64,000 nucleotides of DNA from Bradyrhizobium sp. CCGUVB1N3 (GTDB taxonomy: Bacteria > Pseudomonadota > Alphaproteobacteria > Rhizobiales > Xanthobacteraceae): NCBI RefSeq assembly GCF_024199925.1, contig NZ_JANADR010000001.1:6637501-6701500 (forward strand), given 5' to 3'. Both the position numbers and the translations under genes were made by a program. The notes under the pieces were generated by a model, which was given only the letters and a program-made list of their open reading frames with translations, did not search any database and was not told the origin of the DNA. Below, piece by piece: positions 1-8,877 of this stretch; positions within the stretch are counted from its first letter, which is position 1, and the number at the start of each line of letters is the position of its first letter.

Positions 1-52
1 ACCGGCTCTGGGAGATGATGGACTGAGCTCGCCCGCAAAGCTCCGTCCTAGA

Positions 53-94
53 GGCTTCGTCCGCAAGGCTTCGTCCGCAACGCTTTGTCCGAGG
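53..94. repeat. Three 14-bp tandem units
   Basis: Two exact copies of GGCTTCGTCCGCAA lie end to end (53-66, 67-80), followed by a diverged third unit (81-94). The repeat lies just downstream of the TadG-like gene and encodes nothing convincing. Confidence 0.6.
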
Positions 95-120
95 ACTTCG
101 CGCGAAAGGCGCGAAGCCTC
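91..120 (-). terminator. Hairpin downstream of the TadG-like gene
   Basis: An 8-bp perfect stem CTTCGCGC/GCGCGAAG (96-103 with 109-116) has a 5-nt loop and is extended by GAGG/CCTC around one bulged base. It begins 10 bp after the stop codon of the minus-strand gene. There is no clear U-tract, so it may act as a 3' stabiliser rather than a classical terminator. Confidence 0.45.
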
Positions 121-130
121 TTGGCGGCGG

Positions 131-1435
131 CTATTGCGTCAGGTGTGCAGAGGAGATGGCCTTCTGAAACAGCGCGGTCAGCGCGTCGCTGATGCTGCTG
201 TCGCTCGACACCTCGTAGTAATAGCCGGAGGTTGCGCAGGCCTTCATCTGGGTCGCGATCGAGCTGCGCCAGGGCGCGATGTAGGTGGTGTACCAGCTGT
301 TGTTGGTGATCGCGAGATACGTGGTGTAAAGGATCGCGATGTTGATGCCACGATTCTTGATGGTATCGCAGATCGTGGTCGTGAGCGGCTCCTGGCATCG
401 CCCTGACGAAGTGATGACGGTCTCGGAGCAACTTGACGGGTAGTAGTAGTCGGCGACCCCGTCCGAGATGAAGAATAGCCACTTTTGCGGCGAGGATGAA
501 GTGCCGGTTCCGGGAGTCGGAATCGTGCTGTTCATCGAGGACAGAATGCCGTCGAAGTCGGTGCACATATCGTTGTTGTAGTTGGTGTAGGGAATCGTCA
601 TCAGGTCGACCGAAGAGACGGCCGTCTTGACCGACGAGAGGCTCGACGTGAGCGATGAGATCGTCGTCAGGCCGATGGAGCTGCAATCGCTTCCCATTGT
701 GTAGACGGCCATGCGGTATTGGTTGCTGACGAGCTCGCTTGACGTCGCCGTATCCGTCAATGACTGCGTCGCGGTCCTCACCAGGTCGATCCGCATCGTA
801 ATGCCGAGCTTCTTCGCGATCGAATAGTAGCTGCTGGTTTGCTTCGTCTTCTTGGAGCTCGACGTATAGGTGTCGTGGCAGGCGAAGGCGCAACTGTCGG
901 AGGTTGCGGCTTGCAAGGCGGTCATATCAGCGGTGGTCGCGCCCAGCCCCTGCGATGGCGAGTTGTCGAGAAGCACGTAGAAGTCGATGTAGCTCGGCAG
1001 CGAGGCCGCCGCCGACGAGCTCGCCGACACCGTCATGGTCTTGTAACCCAGCAGACCCATGAAATAATTCGAAACAGACAATGTTGCCGTGCCGGTAGCC
1101 GTCCGGGTGGTCACGGTGTCCGACACGGTGATGGTCACTGAGCTCGTTGTCATGCCGTAGGCGGACATCTGCGCGGCGTACGTGTTCAGTGCATTGCTCT
1201 GTGCCGTGGCTGCGGCGTTCGTGATCTCGCTCTTGGCGGTGGCGACCAGCACCGCGGTGTCGAGTGCCGCCATCAGCTTGGCTCGCGCCCGCACTGCGAG
1301 GGAGTAATCGACCGCGGCGCCGACGGACGCGAGAACGGGCAGTGATGCAACGGCGAAAATCACGGCGATATTTCCGCGGCGATCGGAGCGGAAACGCGAG
1401 AGCAGGCGACCAAAACGCGTGGCTGCAAACGTCAA
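131..1435 (-). CDS. TadE/TadG-like pilus-associated protein with vWA domain
   Basis: A 434-residue protein. Residues 1-50 are the N-terminal segment typical of Flp-pilus TadG: a basic patch (FRSDRRGN), then one hydrophobic helix (IAVIFAVASLPVLASVGAAV). The middle is Ser/Thr-rich. From about residue 150 a von Willebrand A-like region starts with a MIDAS-type DxSxS (LLDNSPSQG) and later has FISDGVADYY. In the family this protein is membrane anchored and exposed, helping pilus assembly or adhesion. No other tad/cpa gene is nearby, so it is an orphan here. The family call is firm; a role in pili is inferred. Confidence 0.8.
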   Translation of the reverse strand: MTFAATRFGRLLSRFRSDRRGNIAVIFAVASLPVLASVGAAVDYSLAVRARAKLMAALDTAVLVATAKSEITNAAATAQSNALNTYAAQMSAYGMTTSSVTITVSDTVTTRTATGTATLSVSNYFMGLLGYKTMTVSASSSAAASLPSYIDFYVLLDNSPSQGLGATTADMTALQAATSDSCAFACHDTYTSSSKKTKQTSSYYSIAKKLGITMRIDLVRTATQSLTDTATSSELVSNQYRMAVYTMGSDCSSIGLTTISSLTSSLSSVKTAVSSVDLMTIPYTNYNNDMCTDFDGILSSMNSTIPTPGTGTSSSPQKWLFFISDGVADYYYPSSCSETVITSSGRCQEPLTTTICDTIKNRGINIAILYTTYLAITNNSWYTTYIAPWRSSIATQMKACATSGYYYEVSSDSSISDALTALFQKAISSAHLTQ

Positions 1436-1806
1436 CTTGGCGTACCCTTAAGCGAAGAATTGGACGCTTCAACGTAGCGTCCGGATGCTTACGGGTCGGT
1501 TGCTCGATGCGTGAGGAGACGTTTCCGATGCGTTGCTGATGATGTCGCGCGCTCGCGGCAAACCGTATCGAACCATCGTCATGGAGAGGTGGGCGTCGAT
1601 CATCCCATAGTACTGCGGAGATTCGAGTCCGTAGTCGTCCTGAAGTGCCGCTTGGAGTCTCTCTCCGTGAATAGAGTCTCCTTCATTTGAGCGCGCAGAT
1701 GGAATGTCTCATGCGGCGCGATAACCGAAGCTTCGCGGCGTTCTTTAAAGACGACTGCCGGAGGCAGCCAATGCCACCTTCCCACGCAACGGGAGGAGGA
1801 AGAAGC
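1436..1806. other. Intergenic, no gene seen
   Basis: This 371-bp stretch lies upstream of the TadG-like gene and downstream of the small secreted-protein gene. Only short frames without coding character are present. It presumably carries the promoter of the TadG-like gene, but I cannot place one. Confidence 0.5.
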
Positions 1807-2058
1807 TCACCCTCTTGCGCTCAGCACCGCTCGGGCCGCTGCCACATATTCGCGCCAATGCGTTTCCGCGTAGCGCTCGGCGTGCCGTGCGCGCGTGATG
1901 TCGGGCGCGTGCGCGGCTGCGATCAGCCTGGCGAAGCGTTCTTCGGCGACCGTCATGTCCACGGCATCGGCGGTCGATGCGAAGGCGTTGCTTGCGGCCT
2001 GCGGTGCGGCGACGAGTCCTGCCATTCCGGCCAGCAAAACACGGCGTGATGTCTTCAT
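1807..2058 (-). CDS. Small secreted protein with Tat-like signal
   Basis: An 83-residue protein of unknown function. The N-terminus MKTSRRVLLAGMAGLVAAPQ has a twin arginine followed by a hydrophobic stretch and an Ala-rich cleavage region (SNAFA|S). The mature part is a short helical segment with many His, Arg and Glu. ATG at 2058 was chosen because GAGAGG lies 9 bases upstream; the ATG at 2067 abuts that sequence. The frame stays open further upstream, but without coding character. No homologous family recognised. Confidence 0.6.
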   Translation of the reverse strand: MKTSRRVLLAGMAGLVAAPQAASNAFASTADAVDMTVAEERFARLIAAAHAPDITRARHAERYAETHWREYVAAARAVLSARG

Positions 2059-2288
2059 TGCTTTCATCCTCTCTCGTCCTGGTTGCTCGAGCCTGCAGGC
2101 GAGTGTGTCGTTGCGATCACGGCAGGGTAACGGTGCGCGCCCGGGTAGTCCACAGATTGCGGATACGGCTTGACGCTGCGGGCGATCGAGGCCCAACTTG
2201 TGCGAAGCGTTCCGCACAAAAATGCCAATCCTTGGGCTGTCGCATGGCCAACTCAGGTCGAATATCGAGCGCGCTCGCCGCCGGATCA

Positions 2289-2542
2289 ATGCGCAAGGCG
2301 GCGCTTGGTTGCGTCGCGTGCTTTTGCGCATCCGGCGCGGCGCTCGCCGCCGACAAGGATGAGGAGGGTGCCGCGCCCTGGTGCAGATCCAGCCCTTCAC
2401 CCAACCGATCCTGCGGCTCGACCTCGACCGCATGGACGACAACGACAATCGCCTGTTCGGCATCACGGCGCAAATCGCGTGGATGCCGAAGCCGTCCTAT
2501 CAAGTGACGCTGCGGACACCGCTTTACGCCGTGCGCAACTGA
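2289..2542 (+). pseudogene. Remnant of a secreted protein, frameshifted
   Basis: ATG at 2289 begins a convincing Sec signal peptide (MRKAALGCVACFCASGAALA|A) followed by DKDEEGAAP. Coding character then continues in another frame from about 2378: LVQIQPFTQPILRLDLDRMD, then about 35 well-formed residues ending in LYAVRN and a TGA at 2540-2542. Joining the two needs a -1 shift near 2376-2380. The product would be only about 84 residues, so an internal deletion is also possible. No family recognised; a sequencing error is an alternative. Confidence 0.4.
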
Positions 2543-2762
2543 CTCCCCGCGTGGTGGATTTTCGGTAAAGCAAACCCTGGATGAAGGTGCTGCGCGTTCT
2601 CTCGCGCTCACTGATGGACAAGGCTTTTTCGCACGCCGCGCGTCCGCCCGACGACATTATCCGTCAACCGATCGTTAGCCTTCCCGCAAAATCGCCAGCT
2701 GCGTTATCCCGCCACAAGGGGCATTGCGGCAGACTGGAAGCGGTTTCGTCTGGGAGGTTGTG

Positions 2763-4343
2763 ATGCCCCGCTTGACGCCGGAACGAACGTTCCTGGCCGG
2801 GAAAATTATCTTCAACTTCGGGCAATCATCGCTCGATTGCGTGGTGCGCCGCATGTCGGAGGAAGGAGCGACGCTCCAGCTCGAGACGGGCCTTGGCGTG
2901 CCCGACCAATTCCAGTTGAAGCTTGCAGATGACGAGCTGCTGGCATGCCGCGTGGTCTGGCGTTCCGACCGCGAGATCGGTGTCGCACTCGGCAGGGTCG
3001 GAGGCGAGGTTCGGAACGAGGCCCCGTCTGCACGGCGCGGCGATGCCTTGATGCGCAGCCAGATGCTGGCGCTGCGCGCGGCGCTCGATCACGTGCCGAC
3101 CGGCATCGTGCTGCTCGACGCGCAGCTCAGGGCGCGTCTCATCAACCGGTCATTCCGCCAGATGTGGCGGCTGCCCGAAGAGGTTGCCGACAGCAATCCG
3201 TCGATCCTCACGCTGCTCTATCACGGACGGGATACCGGGGCCTACGAAGTGGCGGCCGCGGAGCTCGACGCGCTCGTTGCGATGCGCGTCCGCCAGATCG
3301 AGGCAGGAGACCCCACGCCGGTCGATCTGCGTCGAACCAACGGCGACGTCATGCGCGTGCAGTGCACCCCTCTGCCCGACGGTGGGAGGATGCTGACCTA
3401 CACGCCCGTCACCGATATCGTGCGTTCCTCCGACGAGCTGAAGCTTCTGCGAGATGCGCTGGAGAACGTCCAGGACGGCGTGCTTCTCCTCGATTCCGAC
3501 CTGAACGCGGCCTTCATGAACCGGCGGATGCGGCGATTCTGGGAGGTCAGCGACGAGGAGGCAGCGGGCCGGCCGGCCTACGCGTCGCTGGTGCGGCGCG
3601 TGCATCGTGCCAGCGCGCCCGATCTGCCTCCAAGCGAGCTCGCGAGATTTCCGAGCAAGCGCGTGGAAGAGGTCAAGGCCGGCGATCACGTGCGCGACCT
3701 TCAGACGCCTGACGGCCGGCGCATCCGCGCCCATTGCACCACGATGTCGAATGGCGGCCGCATGCTGACCTATGTCGACATCACCGATCTCACGCAAAAG
3801 GCCAAGATGCTGGAGACGCTGGCCACCACCGATCCGCTCACCGGCCTGTTCAACCGCCGCCATTTCCTCGAAAGCCTCGATGCCGAATGGAGCCGCTTCC
3901 AGCGCTATTATCGCTCCGTCTCGGTGTTGATGCTCGATATCGACCACTTCAAGTCGGTCAACGACCGCTACGGTCATGCGGTCGGCGACGCCGCGATCAA
4001 GACGGTCGCGGCTGCGTGCCTCGATGGCAAGCGCAAGTCTGATATCGTCGGCCGTCTTGGCGGCGAGGAGTTCGCGGTTCTGCTCCCCGAAACCAGCCTG
4101 TCCCGCGCTAGAACGGTCGCCGAGCGTATCCGCAAGCGCGTGATGAGCTCGCTTATCGCAGCTCACAAGATCCAGTTCGGCGTCACCGTGAGCATCGGCA
4201 TCGCCGAGGCCAGCGTCAGCATGTCCGGCATCGACGCGCTGATGGGCGCAGCCGATCACGCGCTCTACCAAGCCAAGGCCGAAGGCCGCAATCGCTGCAT
4301 CGCCTGGGCGCCCCCGCCGCCCGCAAGCAAGGCGGCGGAGTAA
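2763..4343 (+). CDS. PilZ-PAS-PAS-GGDEF diguanylate cyclase
   Basis: A 526-residue signalling enzyme predicted to make cyclic di-GMP from two GTP. Domains: PilZ-like fold at 1-75, PAS around 90-200 and again 210-345 (similar openings: LDHVPTGIVLLDAQL and LENVQDGVLLLDSDL), and GGDEF at 350-515. The active-site loop is GGEEF, preceded five residues earlier by RKSD, the RxxD product-inhibition site. No transmembrane segment, so it is cytosolic and probably senses a ligand or redox state. The start at 2763 follows GGGAGG; an upstream in-frame start is possible. Monocistronic. Confidence 0.92.
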   Translation: MPRLTPERTFLAGKIIFNFGQSSLDCVVRRMSEEGATLQLETGLGVPDQFQLKLADDELLACRVVWRSDREIGVALGRVGGEVRNEAPSARRGDALMRSQMLALRAALDHVPTGIVLLDAQLRARLINRSFRQMWRLPEEVADSNPSILTLLYHGRDTGAYEVAAAELDALVAMRVRQIEAGDPTPVDLRRTNGDVMRVQCTPLPDGGRMLTYTPVTDIVRSSDELKLLRDALENVQDGVLLLDSDLNAAFMNRRMRRFWEVSDEEAAGRPAYASLVRRVHRASAPDLPPSELARFPSKRVEEVKAGDHVRDLQTPDGRRIRAHCTTMSNGGRMLTYVDITDLTQKAKMLETLATTDPLTGLFNRRHFLESLDAEWSRFQRYYRSVSVLMLDIDHFKSVNDRYGHAVGDAAIKTVAAACLDGKRKSDIVGRLGGEEFAVLLPETSLSRARTVAERIRKRVMSSLIAAHKIQFGVTVSIGIAEASVSMSGIDALMGAADHALYQAKAEGRNRCIAWAPPPPASKAAE

Positions 4344-4363
4344 TCGGGCAAGCGTGCCGGCGT

Positions 4364-4924
4364 CTAGTCCGGCACCGGCACGTCGAACGTGTTCAGCGTG
4401 ACCGAGACCATGCAATAGACGCCGACGAGATAGGACAGTTCGGCGGCGCCGTGCTCGCCGAACTCCTTCACCGCCGCGCGCCAGGTCAGCTCGGGTAGCA
4501 CGCCGCCGCTCACCAGCGCGGACGCCACGTCGTAGGCGACGGCCTCCTGCTTGGTCAGGTCGACGGGCCGCTGGCCGGCCACGATTGTCGCGAGCTTCTC
4601 ATCCGACAGGCCGCGCTGCTCCGCGACCAGCACGTGGGCGTAGAGCTCGTAGCCGGAGCGGAAATGCGAGCCGGTGACCAGAATGGCGACCTCGCGCACC
4701 GGCGCCGGCAGCAGTGGATTCGATGCGATCGCCTTGACCAGCTCCCACACCGGTCCGCCGAAACGCGGCTCGCGGAGCCACGGATTCCAGGGCCCGAGCA
4801 GCGCACCGTCCTCGCGCATGTTCACAAAACCCTTGAAATGATCCTTGATGCCCGCTCGCATGTCGTCATAGAGCGGCTTCTGCTCGTTGCTCAGGTCTTT
4901 TGGATCGAGAATGGGAAGGCGCAC
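4364..4924 (-). CDS. Carboxymuconolactone decarboxylase family protein
   Basis: A 186-residue all-alpha protein of the CMD/AhpD-like superfamily. The family signature helix is visible (APVREVAILVTGSHFRSGYELYAHVLVAEQRGL), with the Glu and His of the decarboxylase-like branch but without the CxxC of peroxidase-type AhpD. A second conserved part is SYLVGVYCMVSVTLNTFDVPVP. Such proteins act on lactone or acid intermediates or have unknown substrates. It converges with the diguanylate cyclase gene and stands alone. Confidence 0.82.
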   Translation of the reverse strand: MRLPILDPKDLSNEQKPLYDDMRAGIKDHFKGFVNMREDGALLGPWNPWLREPRFGGPVWELVKAIASNPLLPAPVREVAILVTGSHFRSGYELYAHVLVAEQRGLSDEKLATIVAGQRPVDLTKQEAVAYDVASALVSGGVLPELTWRAAVKEFGEHGAAELSYLVGVYCMVSVTLNTFDVPVPD

Positions 4925-5083
4925 GGCAGATCTCCTCGTTCAGGAAGGGGCGAAAGTCGCTCGGGGGCTGGCGCAAGGCAAGTGAAGTTGCCGTGACATC
5001 GTCGCAGTCGTTTTGCGGTGGCATGGAGACGCCGCTACAACCATGCTATGCCATGGAGAGAGCCGATCAGGGCAGGAGACGGC

Positions 5084-6259
5084 GTGGCCGGTCCAAGAAA
5101 TCACGGTCCAAGACGTCACGGTCCAAGACATCAGTCATGCATCCGGATTGTGCTGACCGCATGCATTCTTCTTGCCGCAATTCCGCGCATTGCCCGTGCA
5201 CAAAGCGTCACGATCTGGCCGACTGCGGGTTGGCAGACCTCCACTCCCGAAGAGCAGGGCATGGACCCGGCGGCGCTCGCCAGGTGGGTCGCGTTCGGCA
5301 AGACCCATAGCTTCGACAGCCTGCTGATCGTCCGTCACGGCGTGATCGTGCTTGATGCCTACTATGCCCCGTCTACGCCTGAGACGCCCCACGTCATCAA
5401 CTCCGCCACCAAGGCCGTCACCGCCACGCTGATTGCGATGCTCCTCAAGGACGGACAGCTCGATAGCCTGGATCACCCCATCCTCGATTTCTTCGCCTAT
5501 CGTGACATCGCAAATCTCGACGAGCGGAAGAAATCCATAACGGTGCAACACCTGCTCGACATGACGTCGGGCTTCGAGTGGGAGGAGGGCTTTGAAGGCG
5601 GCCGGGAGCAATCGCTCATCGACCTCGGAAACAGTCCCGACTGGATCAAGTTCATTCTCGATCGCCCGATGGCACATGCGCCTGGCGAAACGTTCTATTA
5701 CAACAGCGGCAATTCATATCTTTTGTCTGCCATCATCACCAAGTTGACCGGCAAGCGCGCGCAGGAGTACGCGAAGACAAGGCTGTTCGAGCCGCTCGGC
5801 ATCGCGCCGCCATACTGGCGCGAGGCACCACGCGGGCTCACGCAGGGATCCGGCGGGCTCGAGCTGAAGCCGCGCGACATGGCCAAGATCGGCTATCTCT
5901 ATCTGCATCACGGCGAATGGGCAGGCCGGCAATTGGTGCCGCCGGAGTTTGTCGAGGCGATCACGCATGCCACGGTGAACATGCAAGCCTCCTACGATCC
6001 AAACCTGCGCTACGCCAACCAGTTCTGGGTGATGCCCGACAGACACGTTTTCATGGCCTGGGGCTATCACTGTCAGGCAATCATGGTTTTCCCCGAGCAC
6101 GACATCGTCACGGTCGTGACTGCCCACGACAATTGCCCGTCCAAGAGACTTGCCCGCGATATCTCGGCCGCCGTGACGTCGGAGGCCGCATTGCCGGCTA
6201 ATCCGGCCGCGGCTGCCGAGCTTGCGAAGGCGCTTCGCGACGCTGCGGTCGCGCAGTAA
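5084..6259 (+). CDS. Secreted class C beta-lactamase-like serine hydrolase
   Basis: A serine hydrolase of the beta-lactamase/PBP fold, 391 residues from GTG 5084, preceded by AGGAG (5074-5078). The N-terminus has a basic leader then a hydrophobic stretch (IRIVLTACILLAAIPRIARA|Q), so it is exported. Catalytic motifs: SxxK as SATK and YxN as YYNSGN. The third motif is less clear. Family members are esterases, peptidases or beta-lactamase-like enzymes; substrate unknown. The leader before the hydrophobic core is a 15-bp DNA repeat translated as GPRNH GPRRH GPRHQ. GTG 5018 and ATG 5048 are other possible starts. Confidence 0.85.
   Translation: MAGPRNHGPRRHGPRHQSCIRIVLTACILLAAIPRIARAQSVTIWPTAGWQTSTPEEQGMDPAALARWVAFGKTHSFDSLLIVRHGVIVLDAYYAPSTPETPHVINSATKAVTATLIAMLLKDGQLDSLDHPILDFFAYRDIANLDERKKSITVQHLLDMTSGFEWEEGFEGGREQSLIDLGNSPDWIKFILDRPMAHAPGETFYYNSGNSYLLSAIITKLTGKRAQEYAKTRLFEPLGIAPPYWREAPRGLTQGSGGLELKPRDMAKIGYLYLHHGEWAGRQLVPPEFVEAITHATVNMQASYDPNLRYANQFWVMPDRHVFMAWGYHCQAIMVFPEHDIVTVVTAHDNCPSKRLARDISAAVTSEAALPANPAAAAELAKALRDAAVAQ
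5090..5134. repeat. 15-bp tandem repeat, three copies
   Basis: GGTCCAAGA followed by AATCAC, CGTCAC or CATCAG, at 5090-5104, 5105-5119 and 5120-5134. It lies in frame inside the signal-peptide n-region of the serine hydrolase, so copy-number change would not break the frame. Confidence 0.85.
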
Positions 6260-6352
6260 CCCCTGGTCCGACGGAATTGCTGGCACACTTTCGAACCGGG
6301 CTCTCTAGTCCACCGACAAAGGCGGGCAGGTCTGATCAAGAGAGCGTTTTGG

Positions 6353-6553
6353 ATGCGAAAGTTCGTCGTTTTTGCGCTTGCCAGCGCGATGTTCGCTGCA
6401 GGCTTGTACATCGCAGGTGTTGAGCTGTTTTTGCGCGAAACGATCTACTATCGCCTTCTCTTCGTTGGCGGCTCCTTGGCCTTGCTGGGCGGTTATCTTC
6501 TTTGGACCGATTTTCTGGCGCCGTCACTCAACGTCAGGACCTGGGAGGACTGA
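6353..6553 (+). CDS. Small two-helix membrane protein
   Basis: A 66-residue protein with two predicted membrane helices (FVVFALASAMFAAGLYIAGV and LLFVGGSLALLGGYLLW) joined by a short loop, ending in a polar tail. Proteins of this size and shape are common in Bradyrhizobium genomes, but I know no function. It lies 93 bp after the serine hydrolase on the same strand, so cotranscription is possible. Confidence 0.6.
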   Translation: MRKFVVFALASAMFAAGLYIAGVELFLRETIYYRLLFVGGSLALLGGYLLWTDFLAPSLNVRTWED

Positions 6554-6576
6554 CGTCCGACCCGGCTGCGCCCAGC

Positions 6577-7149
6577 TCACGCCACCGGCTCGCCCAGCGT
6601 GTGCATCAGCCGGTTGGCCCAGCCGAAGATCGCGGCCGAGAGCACGAGGTCGAGCTGCTCGAGCTCGCTGAGACCAGCGTCAGCCAGCCGGTGTGCATCA
6701 TCCGTCGTGGCCTCGATCGGCGTCGTCGAGAGTTTCGTGGCGAAATCGAACAATGCCTGCTGCCGCGTCTCCAGCTTCGCGTCGCGTTCGTCGGCAAAGA
6801 TCTGCTCGACGACATCGTTTCGTCCCGAGAGGCCGATGAAGCGCGAGGCGTGGACGGCTGCGCAATAGATGCAGCGATTGACGATGGAGGCGCTCAGCGC
6901 ACCGAGCTCGCGCTCCGCTGAGGACAGGCCGTCCTTGCCATACATGATCATGTTGAACAGCGGCGAGCGAACCTCGAGCGATTCCGGATCATGCGCCAAA
7001 GTCAGCACGTAAGGCGAGACGCCCTTGTTCGACGGCGTGACCTTCATCGCCGCGAGCTGCTCCGGCGTTGCGGATGCGAGCTCGACCGGAGTGACGTAAG
7101 GCGACCAGGTCGGGATCGTGGCGGTGAAGGTGTGAACGACCTCGCTCAT
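6577..7149 (-). CDS. CMD-domain peroxidase-like protein with CxxC
   Basis: A 190-residue alkylhydroperoxidase-type protein. The AhpD-like active site reads CIYCAAVHASRF, giving the redox CxxC and downstream His. This resembles the Avi_7169-type alkylhydroperoxidase-domain family, which occurs beside a second CMD protein. ATG at 7149 overlaps the stop of the upstream gene (ATGA), which fixes the start and implies translational coupling. It is the last gene of a three-gene operon with the PLP enzyme. Likely role: peroxide or thiol redox chemistry linked to that enzyme's substrate (inferred). Confidence 0.82.
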   Translation of the reverse strand: MSEVVHTFTATIPTWSPYVTPVELASATPEQLAAMKVTPSNKGVSPYVLTLAHDPESLEVRSPLFNMIMYGKDGLSSAERELGALSASIVNRCIYCAAVHASRFIGLSGRNDVVEQIFADERDAKLETRQQALFDFATKLSTTPIEATTDDAHRLADAGLSELEQLDLVLSAAIFGWANRLMHTLGEPVA

Positions 7150-7637
7150 CGGGCCTCGACTGCTTGGAGAAGTTTCAGGCCCGCAACAACCCGCAACTGA
7201 TAGTTCACGAAAGCGGCGAGCTCGGACAGCCGCACGATGTCGGCCTCGCCGACGCCTGCGGCTTTCAGTGTCTCGACGTCCAGTCGTGTCGCCTTGCGCG
7301 GGGAGAGCGTCAACAGGTCGGCGTGGCGCGCCATGGCGTCGTTCAGCACATTGCCGCAAGTGCCACCGGGCTCGGCGAGGGCGGCGACATCCAGATCATG
7401 CGAATGCGCGAGATAGGATTCGTAGTGCGCGGTCAGCGCGACATCGCCGACATGCCGGCACATGCGCGCCGCGAGCGCCGCGCGCAGGCCGTGGCTCAGT
7501 CCGCCGGGTTCGCGCGGCAGCAGAACCGCGTCATGGGCGGCTTCGCTCAGGCGCAGAATCTCGGCGCGCGCTTTCAGCGCCTGACCGAGCCGCGACCCCT
7601 CGGGCACGCCGGCCATCGTTTCGATCAGCGTGGTCAC
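7146..7637 (-). CDS. CMD-domain protein, partner of the next gene
   Basis: A 163-residue alpha-helical protein resembling the Avi_7170-type CMD family: helices GSRLGQALKARAEILRLSE and HGLRAALAARMCRHVGD, then a region with the LSELAAFVNYQLRVVAGL signature. It lacks the CxxC of its downstream neighbour. It overlaps by 4 bp at both ends with flanking genes, so the three products are probably made together and may form a complex. Function beyond the family is unknown. Confidence 0.78.
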   Translation of the reverse strand: MTTLIETMAGVPEGSRLGQALKARAEILRLSEAAHDAVLLPREPGGLSHGLRAALAARMCRHVGDVALTAHYESYLAHSHDLDVAALAEPGGTCGNVLNDAMARHADLLTLSPRKATRLDVETLKAAGVGEADIVRLSELAAFVNYQLRVVAGLKLLQAVEAR

Positions 7638-8797
7638 GCGCCACCTCGCGAGCTCTGTGGGTTTGCCACATCCGCGACCGCAAAGCTGAGCGGCTTGCCC
7701 GTTTCCAGGAGGGCCGACAACTCGGCTTCATAAGGTGCGGGATCGAGTCCGCGTGCGGCCAGCCATTGCGGCTCGTAATAGGTCTGCCGGTAACGGTCGC
7801 CGGAGTCGCAGATCAGCGTCAGCAGCGATCCCGTCTCGCCCGCATTGCGCATCTGCGAGGCGATGCGGCACAACGCCAGGAAATTGGTGCCGGTGGATCC
7901 GCCGACCGCCCGGCGCAGCCGGCGTGTCAGCAAATTCATCGCGGCGATCGTCGCGGCGTCCGGAATCTTCATCATGCGGTCGACCACGCCGGGCACGAAG
8001 GAGGGCTCGCAGCGCGGACGGCCGACGCCTTCGATCAGCGAGGGCCGCTCGCAGATCTGCGTGCGGTCCTGGGTGTGGAAGCAGTCGAAGAAGGCGGAAT
8101 GCTCGACGTCGGCAACGCACAGTCGCGTCGGATATTGCCGATAGCGCAAATAGCGCCCGATGGTCGCCGAGGTGCCGCCGGTGCCGGCGCCCATCACGAT
8201 CCAGTCCGGCACCGGGCGCGGCTCGCCCTTGAGCTGGGTAAAGATCGACTCGGCGATGTTGTTGTTGCCGCGCCAGTCGGTAGCGCGCTCGGCAAAGGTG
8301 AACTGATCCATGTAGTGGCCGTTCAGCCGCGCGGCGAGCGCGGCGGCCTCCGCATAGAGCGCGCGGCCATCGTCGATCAGATGGCAGTTGCCGCCATAAT
8401 GCGCGATCGCGGCGATCTTCTCCGCCGAGGTCGTGCGCGGCATCACCGCATAAAAGGGCACGCCGATCATCTGCGCGAAGTAGGCTTCCGACACCGCCGT
8501 CGATCCCGACGAGGCCTCGATCACCGGCGTGCCTTCGCGGATGTGGCCGTTGCAGAGCGCGTAGAGGAACAGCGATCGCGCCAGACGATGCTTCAGGCTG
8601 CCGGTCGGGTGGGTCGATTCATCCTTCAGATAGATGTCGATGCCGGTGAGCGCCGGCACGATCAGGCGGATCAGGTGCGTATCAGCCGTGCGGCACTGGT
8701 CCGCTTCGATCGCCGCCACAGCCTCGTCGACCCAGCCGCGCCTGTAGGCCGGTCCGGCCGGGTTTTGATGGCGGAAAGGGGCTGGCTCCTTTGGCAT
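7634..8797 (-). CDS. PLP-dependent cysteine synthase-like enzyme
   Basis: A 387-residue fold-type II PLP enzyme. The PLP lysine lies in THPTGSLKHRLA, the substrate loop is EASSGSTAVSEA, and the phosphate-binding loop is GAGTGGTSATIGRY. This is the branch annotated as cysteine synthase family, close to Cds1-type cysteine desulfhydrases. It could make or break a C-S bond beta to an amino acid. First gene of the operon with two CMD proteins and divergent from a LysR gene, so sulfur-compound catabolism is a reasonable inference; substrate unknown. Confidence 0.85.
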   Translation of the reverse strand: MPKEPAPFRHQNPAGPAYRRGWVDEAVAAIEADQCRTADTHLIRLIVPALTGIDIYLKDESTHPTGSLKHRLARSLFLYALCNGHIREGTPVIEASSGSTAVSEAYFAQMIGVPFYAVMPRTTSAEKIAAIAHYGGNCHLIDDGRALYAEAAALAARLNGHYMDQFTFAERATDWRGNNNIAESIFTQLKGEPRPVPDWIVMGAGTGGTSATIGRYLRYRQYPTRLCVADVEHSAFFDCFHTQDRTQICERPSLIEGVGRPRCEPSFVPGVVDRMMKIPDAATIAAMNLLTRRLRRAVGGSTGTNFLALCRIASQMRNAGETGSLLTLICDSGDRYRQTYYEPQWLAARGLDPAPYEAELSALLETGKPLSFAVADVANPQSSRGGA

Positions 8798-8844
8798 GAC
8801 AAAAATCTCTCATAATTCTTCTTGCGCATCAAGAAATATTGTTC

Positions 8845-8859
8845 ATTCTATAATCGAAT
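8845..8859. promoter_or_regulatory. Candidate LysR box (ATTC-N7-GAAT)
   Basis: The 80-bp divergent region between the PLP enzyme and the LysR gene contains ATTCTATAATCGAAT, an interrupted palindrome fitting the T-N11-A pattern of LysR-type operators. Its location 19 bp before the regulator's ATG would suit autoregulation together with control of the operon. Confidence 0.45.
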
Positions 8860-8877
8860 AATGCAAGCAGCCCGTCC

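Noticed and set aside
1600-1785. 61-codon minus-strand frame
   Set aside because: No ribosome-binding site of note, odd composition and no family resemblance.
5090-5134. CRISPR-like array
   Set aside because: The repeats are contiguous with no spacers and lie inside a coding frame.
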